NCBI GenBank assembly: GCA_963383645.1
Contig: OY726576.1
Span: 16,348,131-16,412,130, forward strand
Direction: 5' to 3'
From: Muscardinus avellanarius
Taxonomy: Eukaryota > Chordata > Mammalia > Rodentia > Gliridae
DNA length: 64,000 nucleotides
Below the pieces are notes generated by a model. It saw nothing but the letters and a program-made list of their open reading frames with translations, was not told the origin of the DNA and made no database searches. Below are positions 45,836 through 58,709 of the stretch, piece by piece. Numbering within the stretch: position 1 is the first letter of the stretch; the number at the start of each line of letters is the position of its first letter. Made by a program: the position numbers and the translations under genes.

Positions 45836-46510
45836 ACAAAAATAATAATAATAATCATGCTATTTATAATCAGCTATCATTGAAAACATTCTATATAAAA
45901 TGGATTAATTTGGGACTGTAGATAAGTATACAGTTCTTATAAGTATGATTATTCATTGGTCAAAAAAAGTGTGTTTAGAAAGATCTATAGTAGTTTCTCA
46001 AATAGCTTTCCTATTGATTGCCTTCTCTTTATTTCCTCCCCTCGCCTCTCCTCCCTCCCTCCCTTCCCTTCCCTTCCCTTCCCTTCCTCTTTCTCTCTCT
46101 GTCTCTCTCTCTCTGTCTCTCTCCTTGTGCTGGGGGTTGAACCCAGGGCCTCATCCATACAGTCCAGCCCCCTACCACCAAGCTACATGCCCAGCCTCAA
46201 ATGTTTCTTTTATCCTGGGTTCTAGGAAGTGTTACAGTAAATATGGGTATAGGCAGAATGTAGAGATGGGGACGGATATGAAGAAGGAGCACCTTTTATG
46301 GCAGTGGGGCTCTAGGCTGCGGTTGTTGTCCATCCCTGCAGCCTGCTGTCCTGTAGAGACTCTTGACTCAGAGTCATCCTCTGATGTACACTTATTACCA
46401 AGCACAAACTCCAGTCCTTGAGTCTCGCGTGGTGTGTGTGCATGCATGTGTAGTGCTGGGGAGTAAACACAGGTACATTCTACCTCTGAGCTATACCCTC
46501 AGCCTGATTT
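45836..46510. repeat. Duplicated intron segment with ID element and CT-rich tract
   Basis: About 45960-46450 is paralogous to 33650-34130 in copy B, including the antisense ID element (about 46125-46200). A CT-rich low-complexity tract (about 46030-46120) lies beside it. An antisense tRNA-like SINE fragment closes the region (about 46450-46505). Confidence 0.6.
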
Positions 46511-46734
46511 TATTTTATTTTTTTGCAATTAGTTTTTCTTAATAAAAATTTAGTTTCTCTACTTTGATGGGTAGTGTATAAAGTGACCTCTCATGTTAAG
46601 AGTTACCATTTGTGTAAAGGTATGTTAATATGAAACTGATAATCAAAAGGAGTTGATGTCATGTCTTTATACATCTTATAGATATGTGAGAAATTTTGAA
46701 ATTTTCTTTTTTATCCTGATTTTGGGTTTTGTGG

Positions 46735-47055
46735 TTTTGTTTTGGTGGCACAGGGGGTGGAACCCAGAGGCTTTCTACCTCCGGGCTATACTCCCAGACC
46801 TATTTTTTTATATTTTATTCAAAACAGGGTCTCACTAAGTTGCTGAGAGCCTCACTAAGTAGCTGAGGCTGGCTTCGAACCTATGCGATCCTCCTGTCTC
46901 AGCCTCCCAAGCGCTGGGATTACAAGAGTGTACCACCACACCTGGCTCTAATTTTGTTTTTTAAAGAGGGTCTCACTAGGTTGCTGGGGCTGGCCTCGAA
47001 TATTTCATCTCAGCCTCCCAGGTACTGGGATAATAAGCATGTGCCTCCACATCCA
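46735..47055 (-). repeat. Young antisense SINE plus older head fragment
   Basis: A complete SINE at about 46735-46950 and the head of an older SINE at about 46950-47055, directly beside the decayed finger exon. Confidence 0.75.
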
Positions 47056-47059
47056 GCGT

Positions 47060-47545
47060 GTCTTACACACTGTGTGCGGTGTGTGTGATGAGGGCTTCAG
47101 TCTGAAGAAGAGCCAGAAGGCACACTCGGGAGCGAGGCCCATTAGGCAAAGAAGCCCATTACATGCAGCAAGTCTGGGCGCGGCTTTACCCAGAAGGCCA
47201 CAGTCATTATCCATCAGAGGATGTGCTTGAGCGAGAAGCTGTACATGGCCAGCAAATCTTCAGCCAGAGTGGCCTTCTTAAGACACCAGGGACATACTTA
47301 GAGGAAAAAGCCATCACGCGCAGTGACTGTGGCCTGAGCTTCAGCGACAGGTCAGACCTCATCTCCCACAAGTGGACACACTCCGGAGAAGCCGTACTTG
47401 TGCAGGGAGTAAGGGCCAGGCTTACCCAGAAGTCCACCTGCACCATCCACCGCAGGACGCGCTTGGGGAGAAGCTGTCCTTGTGCCAGGAGTGAGGGTAC
47501 GGCTTTGTCACAAACAGCACGATGACTTCTCTGGGTTCTTGGCTT
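47060..47545 (+). pseudogene. Relic R: decayed ZNF133-like finger exon, first part
   Basis: Recognisable in shifting frames: VCGVCDEGFSLKKS, then a finger with ...TVIIHQR-like codons, then SDCGLSFSDRSDLISH, then KSTCTIHRRTR. The order and wording follow fingers 2, 3, 6 and 7 of copy A rather than those of copy B. Frameshifts, stops and missing cysteines show that it is dead. No KRAB exon belonging to it was found between 37 and 47 kb. Confidence 0.8.
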
Positions 47546-47596
47546 CCGTGGTGAAAAGAAATCCAACATGCGCCAGTCAAAGGCAGAGGTTTTATT

Positions 47597-47833
47597 TTTT
47601 ATTTATTTAATTTTTTAAATACAGATTTATTTTTAGTTTTATTTTTTTGTGGTACTGGGGATGGAATCCAGGGGCTTTCTGCCTTCGGGCTGCACTCCCT
47701 GACCTTGGAAACAGGGTCTCACTGAATTGCTGAGAGCCTCACTAAGTAGCTGAACTGGCTTCGAAGCTGCGCGATTCTCTTGTCTCTCCCTCCCAAGCGC
47801 TGGGATGACAAGCGCGCGCCGCCACGCCCGGCC
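47597..47833 (-). repeat. SINE inserted in relic R
   Basis: An antisense SINE with its A/T-rich tail at 47585-47640. It is flanked by AAGGCAGAGGTTT on both sides (47580 and 47834) as a target-site duplication. Confidence 0.85.
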
Positions 47834-48643
47834 AAGGCAGAGGTTTAATTTAAGCAAAGTGTGGGTACACACATTCAGGGGAGACATGGGCTACCTCGAG
47901 AGAGAAAGCACGAGAGTGGCTATGGGGAGAAGGGCAAGAGCTACAGATGGCTGCCCCAAACGTCTAAAATGGCAAAGTGGTGCGGTGGCTAAATGGCTTT
48001 CTGGCAAAATGGAACAATGGCGCTGAAAAGAATGGCAAAAACCGCTCAGAATTGCTCAGAGCTCCCCGTGGTCATGTGGCGTACTAGAGAGGGGTGTCCA
48101 GGGCACAGGGGATGGCTTCTTTGAAGCTTCCTGGTTCACAAAAGGGGATAATTCCTTTGGGCCTGGACTCCCCAAAGTTGGAGACAGGAAGTCAGGGAGC
48201 CGAGATAGGGCGGTGGGGGTGTGGGGCTCTGTTAAGAAGTAGTGTGACTTTTAAGGATCTTCCTGGAGATGAAGGTCTCGGGTTTTAATTGCCTCAGGAA
48301 TTTCCTGAGCCATCCTATTTTAATTTAAAAGTGTCGACCTGACTTCTTAAGAATAGCCAGGCTCTGTTAACTGAAGACTTCAGATTTTTTTTTAATTGAA
48401 AATGGTATACATTTAAATTGTACTTGGTGCCCTCTCCCCCTCCCCCCGTTTTTTCTTCTCCTCCAAACAATGAGTATCTAGGTTAACCATACTATATTCA
48501 TACTTTTACACATATTCGGATGTAACTCCTCCATTAATCAACCTCAGCCTTTGAAGATTTCAGATTTTAAAACCTTATCTTCCTTCCCTTCCCAATGTGT
48601 CTTTCTACCTAATATTTTATTTCTTCTGTTCTACCTTATCAGC
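47834..48643. repeat. Unassigned insert and short retroposed segment
   Basis: About 47890-48385 interrupts the relic and looks like an unclassified repeat, with stretches such as AAAATGGCAAAGTGG. About 48390-48553 is flanked by GAAGACTTCAGATTTT and GAAGATTTCAGATTTT, the target duplication of an L1-type insertion. A similar sequence (TTGAAAATGG...CTTGGTGCCCTC) occurs near 58830. Confidence 0.45.
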
Positions 48644-49021
48644 TTCAGCCAGATGTCCACCCTCACCATCCACCAGAAGATACACTGGGAGGAGAAGCTT
48701 CTCTCCCACCTCCCAAATCGCATGCAGTTTCTCATGGGGCCAGCCCTGGAAGGAGCCATCATGGGAGACAATCCTGGGCGAGGCGGTACCTAGCTAAGCC
48801 ACGCTGACCCGGGCCGACCGCAGACGCCGGGCTCGGTGATCGCACTCCCTGTGGTTCTGGGCACTGGGCGCCCACGCAGGTGGCTTCTCTTCACACACTG
48901 CTGAGGGGCTGATCCTGGAAGAAGCAAGAGCCAGCGCCAGCCCCGCCCCATGGGACCTGGCGCTCCAGTGACACTGCGCCACCCGGCCTCCAGCAGTCAG
49001 CAGCCCAGTCTGGGTAATAAA
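48644..49021 (+). pseudogene. Relic R, second part and 3' end
   Basis: One further finger half is readable (FSQMSTLTIHQKIHWEE) and the frame stops at 48793. A plus-strand AATAAA at 49016-49021 follows in a GC-rich tail, so this is the likely old 3' end of the finger gene. Confidence 0.65.
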
Positions 49022-49060
49022 GTGCAGGGCGGGATGACGGTAACCACCACCACAGGTTTC

Positions 49061-50156
<1,096 letters not shown>

Positions 50157-51009
50157 TCAAACTTTAGCTCTTGGAGGTGGTTCTATTCCAAGACCTTTTA
50201 TGGTTCTGTGTGATTTCAAAGTGCTCAATTGCCAAGATTTGCTATTTTATTACAAGGATTGTATATTTTTCCTTATGCCAGTGTGGCAGTGTTTGAATTA
50301 CAGTTGCTTTATAGTAAGTTTTGAAATGAAGTTTGAGTCTTCAAACTTATTCTTCTCCAAGATTATTTGGATTGCTTGGGAGTCTTTGCGATTTCATATG
50401 AATTTGAATACTGGCTTCCCATTTCTGCAAAAAAGGCTGTCGAGATTTATTTATTTTGTGGTGCTGGGGATTGAGCTCACCTCAGTCTTATTTTACTTGG
50501 GAACCGGGAGTCAACTAAGTTGCTCATGCTGGCCTTGAACCTGTGATTCTCCTGTCAGCCTCTCAAGTACTGGGATCACAGGCATCTACCAAGTTTAAAC
50601 AATTGGGGCTGTGGAAACCCTGCTCTGGGAGTGAGGACTTTTAGAGTTTTAAAGGGCCTCTCTAGAAACCTTTTCTATCATATTACAGTTTTGGGTGACT
50701 GACTGCACTTTGCTTGTGACACCTTAGAGACTCTGTGTTGTTTCTCTGACCCCCTTTCCCATAGGTGAGGGGAACTGGAACTCTGCAGGTGTCCCTGGGT
50801 CAGTTCCAGACAATGCCATCTGTTAATGTCTAGCTACATAACATTTCCAATGAAGACAGGCTATTTTGCTTACAACTTGGGGGGGGGGGCAACCTGGCCT
50901 CAAGGAAGATCCCAAACAAGATCCAGAGGACCTGGCCAATAGCAGGAATGGCCCCAAGCTCTGGCCTCAGAGTGAGGCTTCTGTCTCCCGGGAGCCCAAA
51001 GAGTTTGCC

Positions 51010-51016
<7 letters not shown>

Positions 51017-51040
<24 letters not shown>

Positions 51041-51240
51041 GTGGTACTGGGGGTGGAACCCAGAGGCTTTCTACCTCCGGGTTATACTCCCAGACCTATT
51101 TTATATTTTATTTGGAAACAGGGTCTCACTAAGTTGCTGAGAGCCTCACTAAGTAGCTGAGGCTGGCTTCGAACCTGTGCGATCCTCCTGTCTCAGCCTC
51201 CCAAGCGCAGGGATGACAAGCGTGCGCCACCACGCCGTCC
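51017..51240 (-). repeat. Young antisense SINE
   Basis: A near-consensus copy with a 30-base T-run at its left and CACCACGCC at its right, inserted upstream of the copy C promoter. Absent from the equivalent place in blocks a and b. Confidence 0.85.
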
Positions 51241-51359
51241 TCGGGCACAGATTTCTAATTCCATAGCCTGAGTTGGGGCGATCAGAGGCCTCACGTGCAA
51301 CTGTGCAGGTAAGTTGGCCAGCCAGTCTCTAACAGCAACCATAGAGGCAGCAAGCTGCG

Positions 51360-51960
51360 CCGCCCGCATCATTCGGCTCCCGAGAGGCGCCGCCCCGGAT
51401 GCGGAGGAGGCGGCAGGGCCCCTGGGAAGTGTAGTCTGCGAGGCCGACGCAGGAGCAGGAGCAGGAGCTGCGCCGGGAGGCCTGCGGGGCTGAAGGCCTG
51501 ACGTTGGGGAATGGAGGGCCGCCCTTCGCCAGCCGGCCCGAGCGCGTCACCCAGCCAGCCAATGGCAGCCGCGGAGCGACCTGGGAGGCGAGGCCCGCCC
51601 GCAGAGGACCCTGGGAGTTGTAGTCCTGGCGCAGTGCTGGGGGCGAGCCCGCGCTAAGGGGCTGGAGCGACCCCGGTTCTCGGCGGCGGTGGGTGAGGCC
51701 CGGAGCCCCTCGCCCAGCCTGGCCTTCCTGCGCGTGGAGGGGAGCCCGCGGGCGGGTGCGGCCGAGCCGGCGGCTGCGCTCTGACTCCGCAGGGCTCCCG
51801 AGGTCTCGGGTGGGCGCGCATCCCTGCGGGAGTGCGGGACGTCAGCTGAGAGCCGGGGTAGGTGAGCGCGCGGCTCGGGCCTCCGTGCCGGGGCTGTGCG
51901 TGGAGAGACGTCCGAGCTTGGGTGAGGTCCCCGTCGGCGAGCGGGGGTCGCTCACACCCT
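51360..51960 (+). promoter_or_regulatory. CpG promoter and first exon of copy C
   Basis: CpG-dense DNA with two M4-type elements on the minus strand, read here as GGGAAGTGTAGT (51424-51435) and CTGGGAGTTGTAGT (51611-51624). The exon 1 donor is GGCGGTGG|GTGAGG, with the last exon base at about 51692. The 142-residue antisense frame here is a GC-rich artefact. Confidence 0.7.
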
Positions 51961-52719
51961 AATCTCCAGGTTTGGGGGCCTTTAGGGGCTGCTGTCTCCG
52001 AGGCGATGGATGGGGCTGTCCCCAGGGCCAGGTGTCGGGGATTTTGCTTGATGGGGAGCTGGTGGTCTTCAGGCCCAGCCATCCTGCCTTTCTAGGGGGC
52101 GGCGAGGGGCAGGCGGGCTTATCCGCTGGCGTGGTTGTGACTGGTGGTGGGATGGCGACGGTGGCACGGTCTTGGGTACCGATTTGTCTCATCGTCCCTG
52201 GGCTTTGGCTTCGGAGAAGGGGTCAAGCTCGAGCTCATTTGGCAGGTTTTGCAAAGGTCCAGGGGGCTGGCGTTGGCCACAAAACCCACAGGGTTTTATG
52301 TTCCGTTTTCATGTTTTACAATGAGAAACGGCAGGTGCCCAGAAGCAGGTGGCCCTCCCCAGACTTGTCACGCAGCATCCACACTGAAGAGCCTCGTGAC
52401 CAGCCTGACTCATCTCACAGACTCCAACAGCCTTGAAGAGCCTCGTCTCCACAGCCAGATCTCTGCAGCTTGTCGCTTTATAATTTGTCACCAGGGGCGA
52501 GGGACTGATCTCACTGTGCCTCAGTGTTCTGGTCTGTGAAGTGGTAACACGGCTTCTTGATTGGGCTGTTGTAAGGACAGATGAGGCGCGACGCGGTGTC
52601 TGGAACAGTCTCTGTGTAGTACGAGCTCAGCACGTCTTTCATCTTCAGTAGCAGAGGAAGGCGTCATGCTCAGTGTTGACAGCGTGTCAGAGGAGACTTC
52701 GTCCCTTTTTCCCCTCCTT

Positions 52720-52782
52720 TTCTTCTTGTGGTTATGGTGGTTGAAAACAAGGATGTTCTACCACCAAGTTACACCTCAGATT

Positions 52783-52829
<47 letters not shown>

Positions 52830-53225
52830 TTGGTGGTACTGGGAATGGAACCCTTCTACCTCCAAGCTACACTCCAAGACCTATTTTATATTTTATTTGG
52901 AAACAGGGTCTCTTAAGCCAGTGAGGCTGGCTTCGAACCTGCAAGATCATCCTGTTTCCACCTCCCAAGCGCGGGGATTACAAGAGTGCGGCACCATGCC
53001 TGGCTCTACTTATTTATTTAGATTTTGAGACTGAGTGTCACTAAGTAGCCCAGCCTGGCCTCACATTTACAATCCTTCTGCCTCAGCCTCCTGAATTCCA
53101 CCCACTGGCAGGCTGTGATCTTAGACCACATCCCAGCTCTGTTGCTAGGCAGATGCTCACAGTGTTTTTCCTTCCTTCCTTCCTTCCTTCCTTCCTTCCT
53201 TCCTTCCTTCCTTCCTTCCTTCCTT
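52720..53225. repeat. Nested antisense SINE, (TTTA)n and (TTCC)n
   Basis: A tRNA-like half (52720-52780), a TTTA repeat (about 52780-52831), a GGGAATGGAACCC-subtype SINE (about 52832-53007) and the old head (53010-53100), then a TTCC microsatellite at about 53167-53225. Confidence 0.85.
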
Positions 53226-53364
53226 TTTTCCTTTCTTTCTTTTTTTTGTGGTAAATTCCTTCCTGATGTCTTTAAGGAGGAGGAGGTGCTACCCACTACC
53301 CTGTTGGCCCTGGAGGATTCCCAGTGACTTCCCTGGACATTTTTCGTTCTTCCTCTGTCTCCAG

Positions 53365-53438
53365 TGACCCTGGCTGCCCAGGAGGACTGCCTGCTGGGGA
53401 AAGGGAGGACTCCTGGGGTCCTGACTGCCCAGCTTCAG
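53365..53438 (+). other. Copy C noncoding 5' UTR exon
   Basis: A 74-bp exon with acceptor CCTCTGTCTCCAG and donor CTTCAG|GTGAGCG. Sequence TGACCCTGGCTGCCCAGGAG onward matches the copy A exon at 19926-19998. It contains no start codon; translation would begin in the KRAB-A exon at 60754. Confidence 0.65.
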
Positions 53439-53627
53439 GTGAGCGCCCCTGCCTTTGCCTCTTGAACCATGGGTAGGTTTTCTGCGTTCAGTGTTGTCCC
53501 GCAGTGTTCTCTCCTAGGATCGGAGCTCCAGCTGGTTCCTCTAGGAAAGCAGGCACGATCTAATGGTGACACCTTTTCCAGGGAGCATTCAAACCTGATA
53601 TTCTCATTCATTAAACCTCCATCCAAG

Positions 53628-53827
53628 CCAGGCGTGGTTGTGCACGCGTGTATCCCAGCCTCCAGGAGGCTGAGACGGGAGGGTTGCGGTTTGAGGACAG
53701 CCGCAGCTACTACTTTTTGAGGCTCTTTGGAATTCAGTGAGACCTGTTTCAAAATAAAGAATGATAAATGGTGTTGGGGGTGTAGCTGGGAGGGAGAATG
53801 CCCCTGGGTTCCATCCCCAGGACCACA

Positions 53828-53869
<42 letters not shown>

Positions 53870-54910
53870 CCCCTCCCTCCATCTATACTCCTGCAAAACA
53901 AAAACAAAACAAACAAACAAACAAACCTCCATCTATACTCGCATTTCTCCTCAAAGCAGTTTTCAGAATTCTCCTTCCCAGGGCTTGTCTGGTGCTTTGA
54001 AATTGCCAACATTCAATTCTGCATCTTCGAAGCCTCATTCTTTTTCTCCAGAGTACTCTCCTGGAGTACTTTGTAGCAAATCTCAGATTTATCACTTTTC
54101 TATTTCTTTTCTTTTTTTTTTTTTGTAGTACTATTGAACCCAGAGACATTCTACCTCCAAGCTACATCCCCAACCCCCTTTTGCTTTTATTTATTTATTT
54201 TTTGAAATAGGGTCTCACTAGGTTGGTGAGTGTCTCACTACTTTTTTTTTTTTTTTTTGGTACTGGGAATGGAACCCAGCGGTATTCTACCTCTGAACGA
54301 CATTCCCAGCCCTATTTTTTATTTTGAAACAGGGTCTCACTGAGTTGCAGAGGGCCTCACAAAGTAGCTGAGGCTGTCTGTGAACCGTGATCCTCCTGTC
54401 TCAGCCTCCTAAATGCTGGGATCACAAGCGTGGCCACTACGCCCAGCTAGTGAATCTCACTACTTGCTGAAGCTATCTTTAAACCTGTAATCCTTTTGTC
54501 TCAGCCTCCCAAGTACTGGGATTACAGGTCACTGCCGTCATGCCTGGCCAGATACATCATTTCACCTGCAAATAACTTCAAGTAGGTATCTCTAATGCAT
54601 AAGGATATATGTATTGTTTTATTTTAATGGATTTATAATTTTAACATGTGCATTGTTATACCAGCTCATATTTAATTTTTCCTAGTTATTTGTTTATTTA
54701 TTTTTGTGTGTGGTACTGGGGATGGAACCCAGAGGCTTTTCTACCTCCAGGCTACACCCCCAACCTATTTTATACTTTATTTGGAAAAAGAATCTTACTA
54801 AGTTGCTGAGAGCCTCACTAAGTAGCTGAGGCTGGCTTTGAACCTGCACGATCTTCGTGTCTCAGCCTCCCAAGTGCGGGGATTACAAGCATGCGCCACC
54901 ACGCCCGGCT
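53628..54910. repeat. SINE cluster with (CAA)n
   Basis: A plus-strand SINE (about 53628-53827) whose tail has become a CAA repeat (about 53826-53870). A nested antisense pair follows: outer at about 54120-54235 and 54455-54550, inner at about 54250-54450. A young antisense SINE lies at about 54705-54910. The long Q/N/T/V frames here are repeat translations. Confidence 0.8.
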
Positions 54911-54924
54911 CCCCAGTTATTTAA

Positions 54925-56035
54925 AAAACAATCTTCTTTTCTCCAGTCAGAATCGCACTGGGCAGAGGCGGGAAAAGAGAACCTTCTAGAATCCAGCATG
55001 GTGGTGTACCTGTCCCTGTCCCTGTCTCCCCTCCTCCTCCCTCTGATCTGGCTGAGCCATGTTCCAGGCTCACTCTGACCTCGGGACACACCCTGGCCTG
55101 AGTTTCCCTCGCCTCCTGGTCTGTTCCAAACTCACTTCCAGTGACGAGCGGGCGTGCTCGTCTCCCCTGCACACACTGCGTGATTCTGCCTCTCGTCCTG
55201 GGCTCCAGCCCTGCACCACCTGGTCCTCCTGTCTTTCCTCCTCCTTTGTGCCCCGGGTCTTTCCTTCCACTAAAGCTAAACTCCTTCAGAGAATTGTATT
55301 TGCTGTCTCCATTTCTTTCATTCCACTGTCTCTTAAACATTACCATAAGGCTTTCTCAGCCCTACCCACCAGAAAGTAGCCTTGTGGAGGACATTATTGG
55401 CCCTGTGACTAAATGTCATAGCTCTTACATTTTATGTAGTTGCTTTCTTCCCCTTTAAAACATCGTTCCTCCCAGTTCTGTTGATTTCCAGGTCATTCCC
55501 TAACCGTATATGCTGCTGTTGTGGTGTCCTTTGCTGGCTCCTCCGCTCCCCTAAACCTCTCCTGCTTCCAGTCTTAGCTCCCTCGTCTCCCCGCTGGACT
55601 GTCCTGTGGTAGTGCCCGCTCCTGACATTTTAGATGCCATGGCTCTGCGGCGCAGCCCTGGTCTCTGCCTTCAACTCCACAGCCTCGTCTCCCCCTCTCT
55701 GCTTCACATTTTCTTTTAAACATCTCATGAACATCTCAAGCCTTATGGGCCCAATAAAAAAGGCTGATCACCTCCCCAAATGTGCTCTACCCTGGGGTGC
55801 TAAAGAAGTTCTTTCAAAGAGAGCAGAGACCTGGCAGCTCCTGGTAGATCACAGGCAGCTCTGTCCTTTGCTCAGGCTCCAAACCCTGGCGCCGGCCTCA
55901 TTCCTGTCTTGCTCTTATACCCCGTCTACACGAAGAAAATCCGAGCTCTTAACAGTCTCCAAGCCCTGCTGCTTCCACAAAGGTCCAGGCCACCCTTCCA
56001 TCCGGATCATTGCCTTTGAGTGGTCGCTCTCTCTT
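54925..56035 (+). other. Intron 5' of the KRAB exons in copy C
   Basis: The first 160 bases match about 18600-18770 of copy A in reverse. The rest is moderately GC-rich and unassigned. Frames of 105-136 residues (55141-55458, 55634-56044) show no domain and no codon pattern that I trust. Confidence 0.45.
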
Positions 56036-56039
56036 AAGT

Positions 56040-56551
56040 ACTAGAGATTGAACCCAGGGACATTTTGCCTCCAAGCTAAACCCCCAAGCCATCTTTATTA
56101 TTTCATTTGAAATATAATCTCACCAGGTTGTTGAACAGCCTGGCTAAGTTGTTCAGGCTGGCTGCGAACCTACAATCCTCCCGTCTCCGCCTGCCACACA
56201 CTGGGATTACAGGAATGCGCCACCATGCCTGGTTTGAGCGTTCTTGGCTTTTTCTTTGTTCCCTGCTTAGATGTTAGTACAGCAAACATAGGATCTTCTC
56301 AAGTACAAATCAAATCACATGATGCATTTGCTCAGAACCTTATAGTGGCTTTTTACCTTATCCCAGTGTCAAAGCCAGTACCTTCAATGCAAGATCTCAC
56401 TTTCCCATTCATACCCTTGGACTTTCTCCCGCCACTCCATCTCAGTTGTAACACGTCAGCCATAGTGAACTGTCTGCTTCTTGGCCACTAGCCCACTGAG
56501 CAAAGGAGTGACCCAGCCGTGTGTGCTGCTGCTGCTGTTGCTTGTCCTCCT

Positions 56552-56585
<34 letters not shown>

Positions 56586-57075
56586 CTCCTCCTCCTCCTC
56601 CTCCTCCTCCTCCTCCTTTTTGTGGCAGTAGGGAATGAACACAGCTGCATTCTACCTCTGAGCTATACCCCCAGCCCGATTTTCTTTCTTTTCTTTTCTT
56701 CCTGATCTGGGGATGGAACCCAGGGGCATTTAACCTCCGCACTACACCCCCTGCCTTTTTTTTTTTTTAATTTTGAAACGGGGTCTCATAAGTTGTGGAA
56801 GGCCTCACTAAATTGTCGAGGTTGGCTTCAAACCTGCGATCCTCCTGTCTCAGCCTCCCAAGCACTGGGATTACGAGTGCACCACCATGCCCAGCTTGGG
56901 TAGTGACCTTCTTACATGACACCTTAGCACTCCCAAGAGTAAAAGCTGTCTAGCCTTCTTAAGACTTAAACCTGTCATTGCCAGGCACAGTGGTGCACAC
57001 CTGTAGTGGACGCTTCTCAGGAGGTGGCAGCAGAAGGATTGCAAGTTCAAAGCCAACCTCAGCAACTTAGTGAGC
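56040..57075. repeat. SINEs and (TCC)n microsatellite
   Basis: Antisense SINEs at about 56040-56235 and, nested, at about 56620-56900. A TCC/CTC trinucleotide array of about 90 bases lies at about 56545-56617, preceded by TGCTGCTGCTG. A plus-strand SINE head is at about 56975-57075. Poly-E, poly-L and poly-R frames here come from the array. Confidence 0.85.
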
Positions 57076-57440
57076 CCCTGTGTTATTTCTTGCCGTGAAT
57101 ATTTATGTTTCTTTTTTATTTCACTTAACATAATATCTTTAAGTTTCCCCTGTGTTGTCGTGGGTCAGGGTTTTCTTTACAGGCTGGATAATAGACCACT
57201 GTATGTAGGTACCATCTTTATTCATTTATCTGCTCAGGGTCCCTTGAGTCGCTTCTGACTCTTGGCATTATGAATAATACTGAGATAAACAAAAGTTTTC
57301 TATGAGTATTTGAGTTATTGTTTCCAATTCTTTGGGATGTATACCCAGACGTGGAATCGCGGGTCACATAATCACTTAAAACATCCTGAGAAACTGTCAT
57401 AATGTTTTTGGTATGTGTCATTTTATATTCTTACATGTAA
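57075..57440 (-). repeat. Old L1 3' fragment
   Basis: The reverse complement of an old L1 3' region, recognised by CACTTAACATAATATCTTTAAG and CCAATTCTTTGGGATGTATACCCAGACGTGGAAT. Confidence 0.7.
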
Positions 57441-57639
57441 CATGCAGAGGTTGAATTATGATTTTGAAAAACCTGATGGAAGCCTGGAATGTTCTGCTTA
57501 AGGCCTTTGAATTTCTGCTGCTGTTGTTATTTAGAATTGATGGTTTTTCTAATGGACGCCTTGCAGCTATGAGTCAGCTTTTCTCTTGTATCAAGTCACC
57601 TGGTTTTGAAATGTGTCTTGGATTATACTTTTTTTTTTT

Positions 57640-58430
57640 TAGGTACTGGAGGTTGAAAGAAGGGAAATTTTACCTCTGAGTTATACCTCCAACTCTTGAA
57701 TTTTTTTTTGTTTTGAAACAGCTACTTGCTAGGTTGCTGAAAGTGTGACTGCCTTCCCGAGGCAGCTCTCAAACCTCAGGTCCGTCTGTTTGAGCCTCCC
57801 AAATATCGAGACTACAGTTGTGCATCACTGTGCCCAGGGGTTATACTTATTTTTCTTCTTCTTTTTCTCATTTTTTTCAATGCGGTACTGGGGATGAAAC
57901 CCATTGAGTATATAGGAAAAGAATGCAGGTGTCGTGGTAGACACCTGTGATCCGTGTACCTGAGAAGCTGAGACAGGAGGGTGCATGTTTGCAGCCAGCC
58001 TCAACAACGTAGTGAGGCCCTCTGCAACTTAATAGGACCCTGCTTCAAAAGAATAAAATAAGGCTAGGTGTATAGCTCAGAGGTAGAAAGCCCCTGGGCT
58101 GAATCCCCAGTGCTCCACCTCAACATCCCCCCCACACTAAGTCTATGTATTTTCATATGAAAATATGAAATCTTGGGTGCATTCATTCGAGTCACCCCTC
58201 CATGCCAGTCTGGTATGGAGCTGTACCTATCCTCTGTATTTCTATCTTTTTAGTAAACTTCTTTAAATCTTCAGCAACTGTCAAAAAAAAAAAAAAAGAA
58301 AATATGAAATCTTAGGCTCTCAGCAACTTAATGAGACCCTATTTCCAAACAAAGTATAAAATAGGGGTGTAGCCCAGAGGTAGAAAGCCCCTGGGTTCCA
58401 TCCCCTAGTACCACAAAAAAATAAAATAAA
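57640..58430. repeat. Worn SINEs
   Basis: An antisense SINE (about 57640-57840), a plus-strand SINE (about 57920-58115), then a short unassigned stretch ending in an A-run near 58285, and a SINE right half (about 58310-58420). Confidence 0.65.
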
Positions 58431-58439
58431 ATAACCACA

Positions 58440-58705
58440 ACCCACTATGTACCGTTTACAGATGACAATCAATTCACAAGCAAAGAAGATTTATTCTTGT
58501 TCCGTTCTGGAGGTTACGGTCTGTGACCAGTTGGCCACGATGCTTTGAGATTGTTACTAGGCAACACATCATCTCAGGAACATAGAGCAGAGTAAAACCA
58601 TGGACATCATGAGCCGGGTAGCAAACAGACAGAGAACTTGGCTGTGGTCTCACGGTGCCCTGTGCGCCCGGCCCCAGGAGCCTAAAGGCTCCCATCAAGC
58701 CTCAC
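58440..58705. other. Unassigned intron
   Basis: Nothing recognisable; a 74-residue minus-strand frame has no known domain. Confidence 0.4.
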
Positions 58706-58709
58706 CTCT

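Larger units (their letters stand above)
50160..52700 (+). repeat. Duplicated ZNF133-type promoter block C
   Basis: An inverted copy of blocks a and b. In order: reversed L1 ORF2 (about 50160-50445), SINE (50450-50590), the GGGGCTGTGGAAACCCTGCTCT stretch, the TAGCTACATAAC stretch, the CCTGGCCAATAGCAGG stretch shared with B, the CpG promoter, and the GGTGACA/TAAAGCGACA-type stretch to about 52700. Confidence 0.8.

Noticed and set aside
53826..53870. Poly-Q/N/T frames suggesting a glutamine-rich protein
   Set aside because: Translation of a CAA microsatellite at a SINE tail. The poly-E/L/R frames at 56442-56742 come from a TCC array in the same way.
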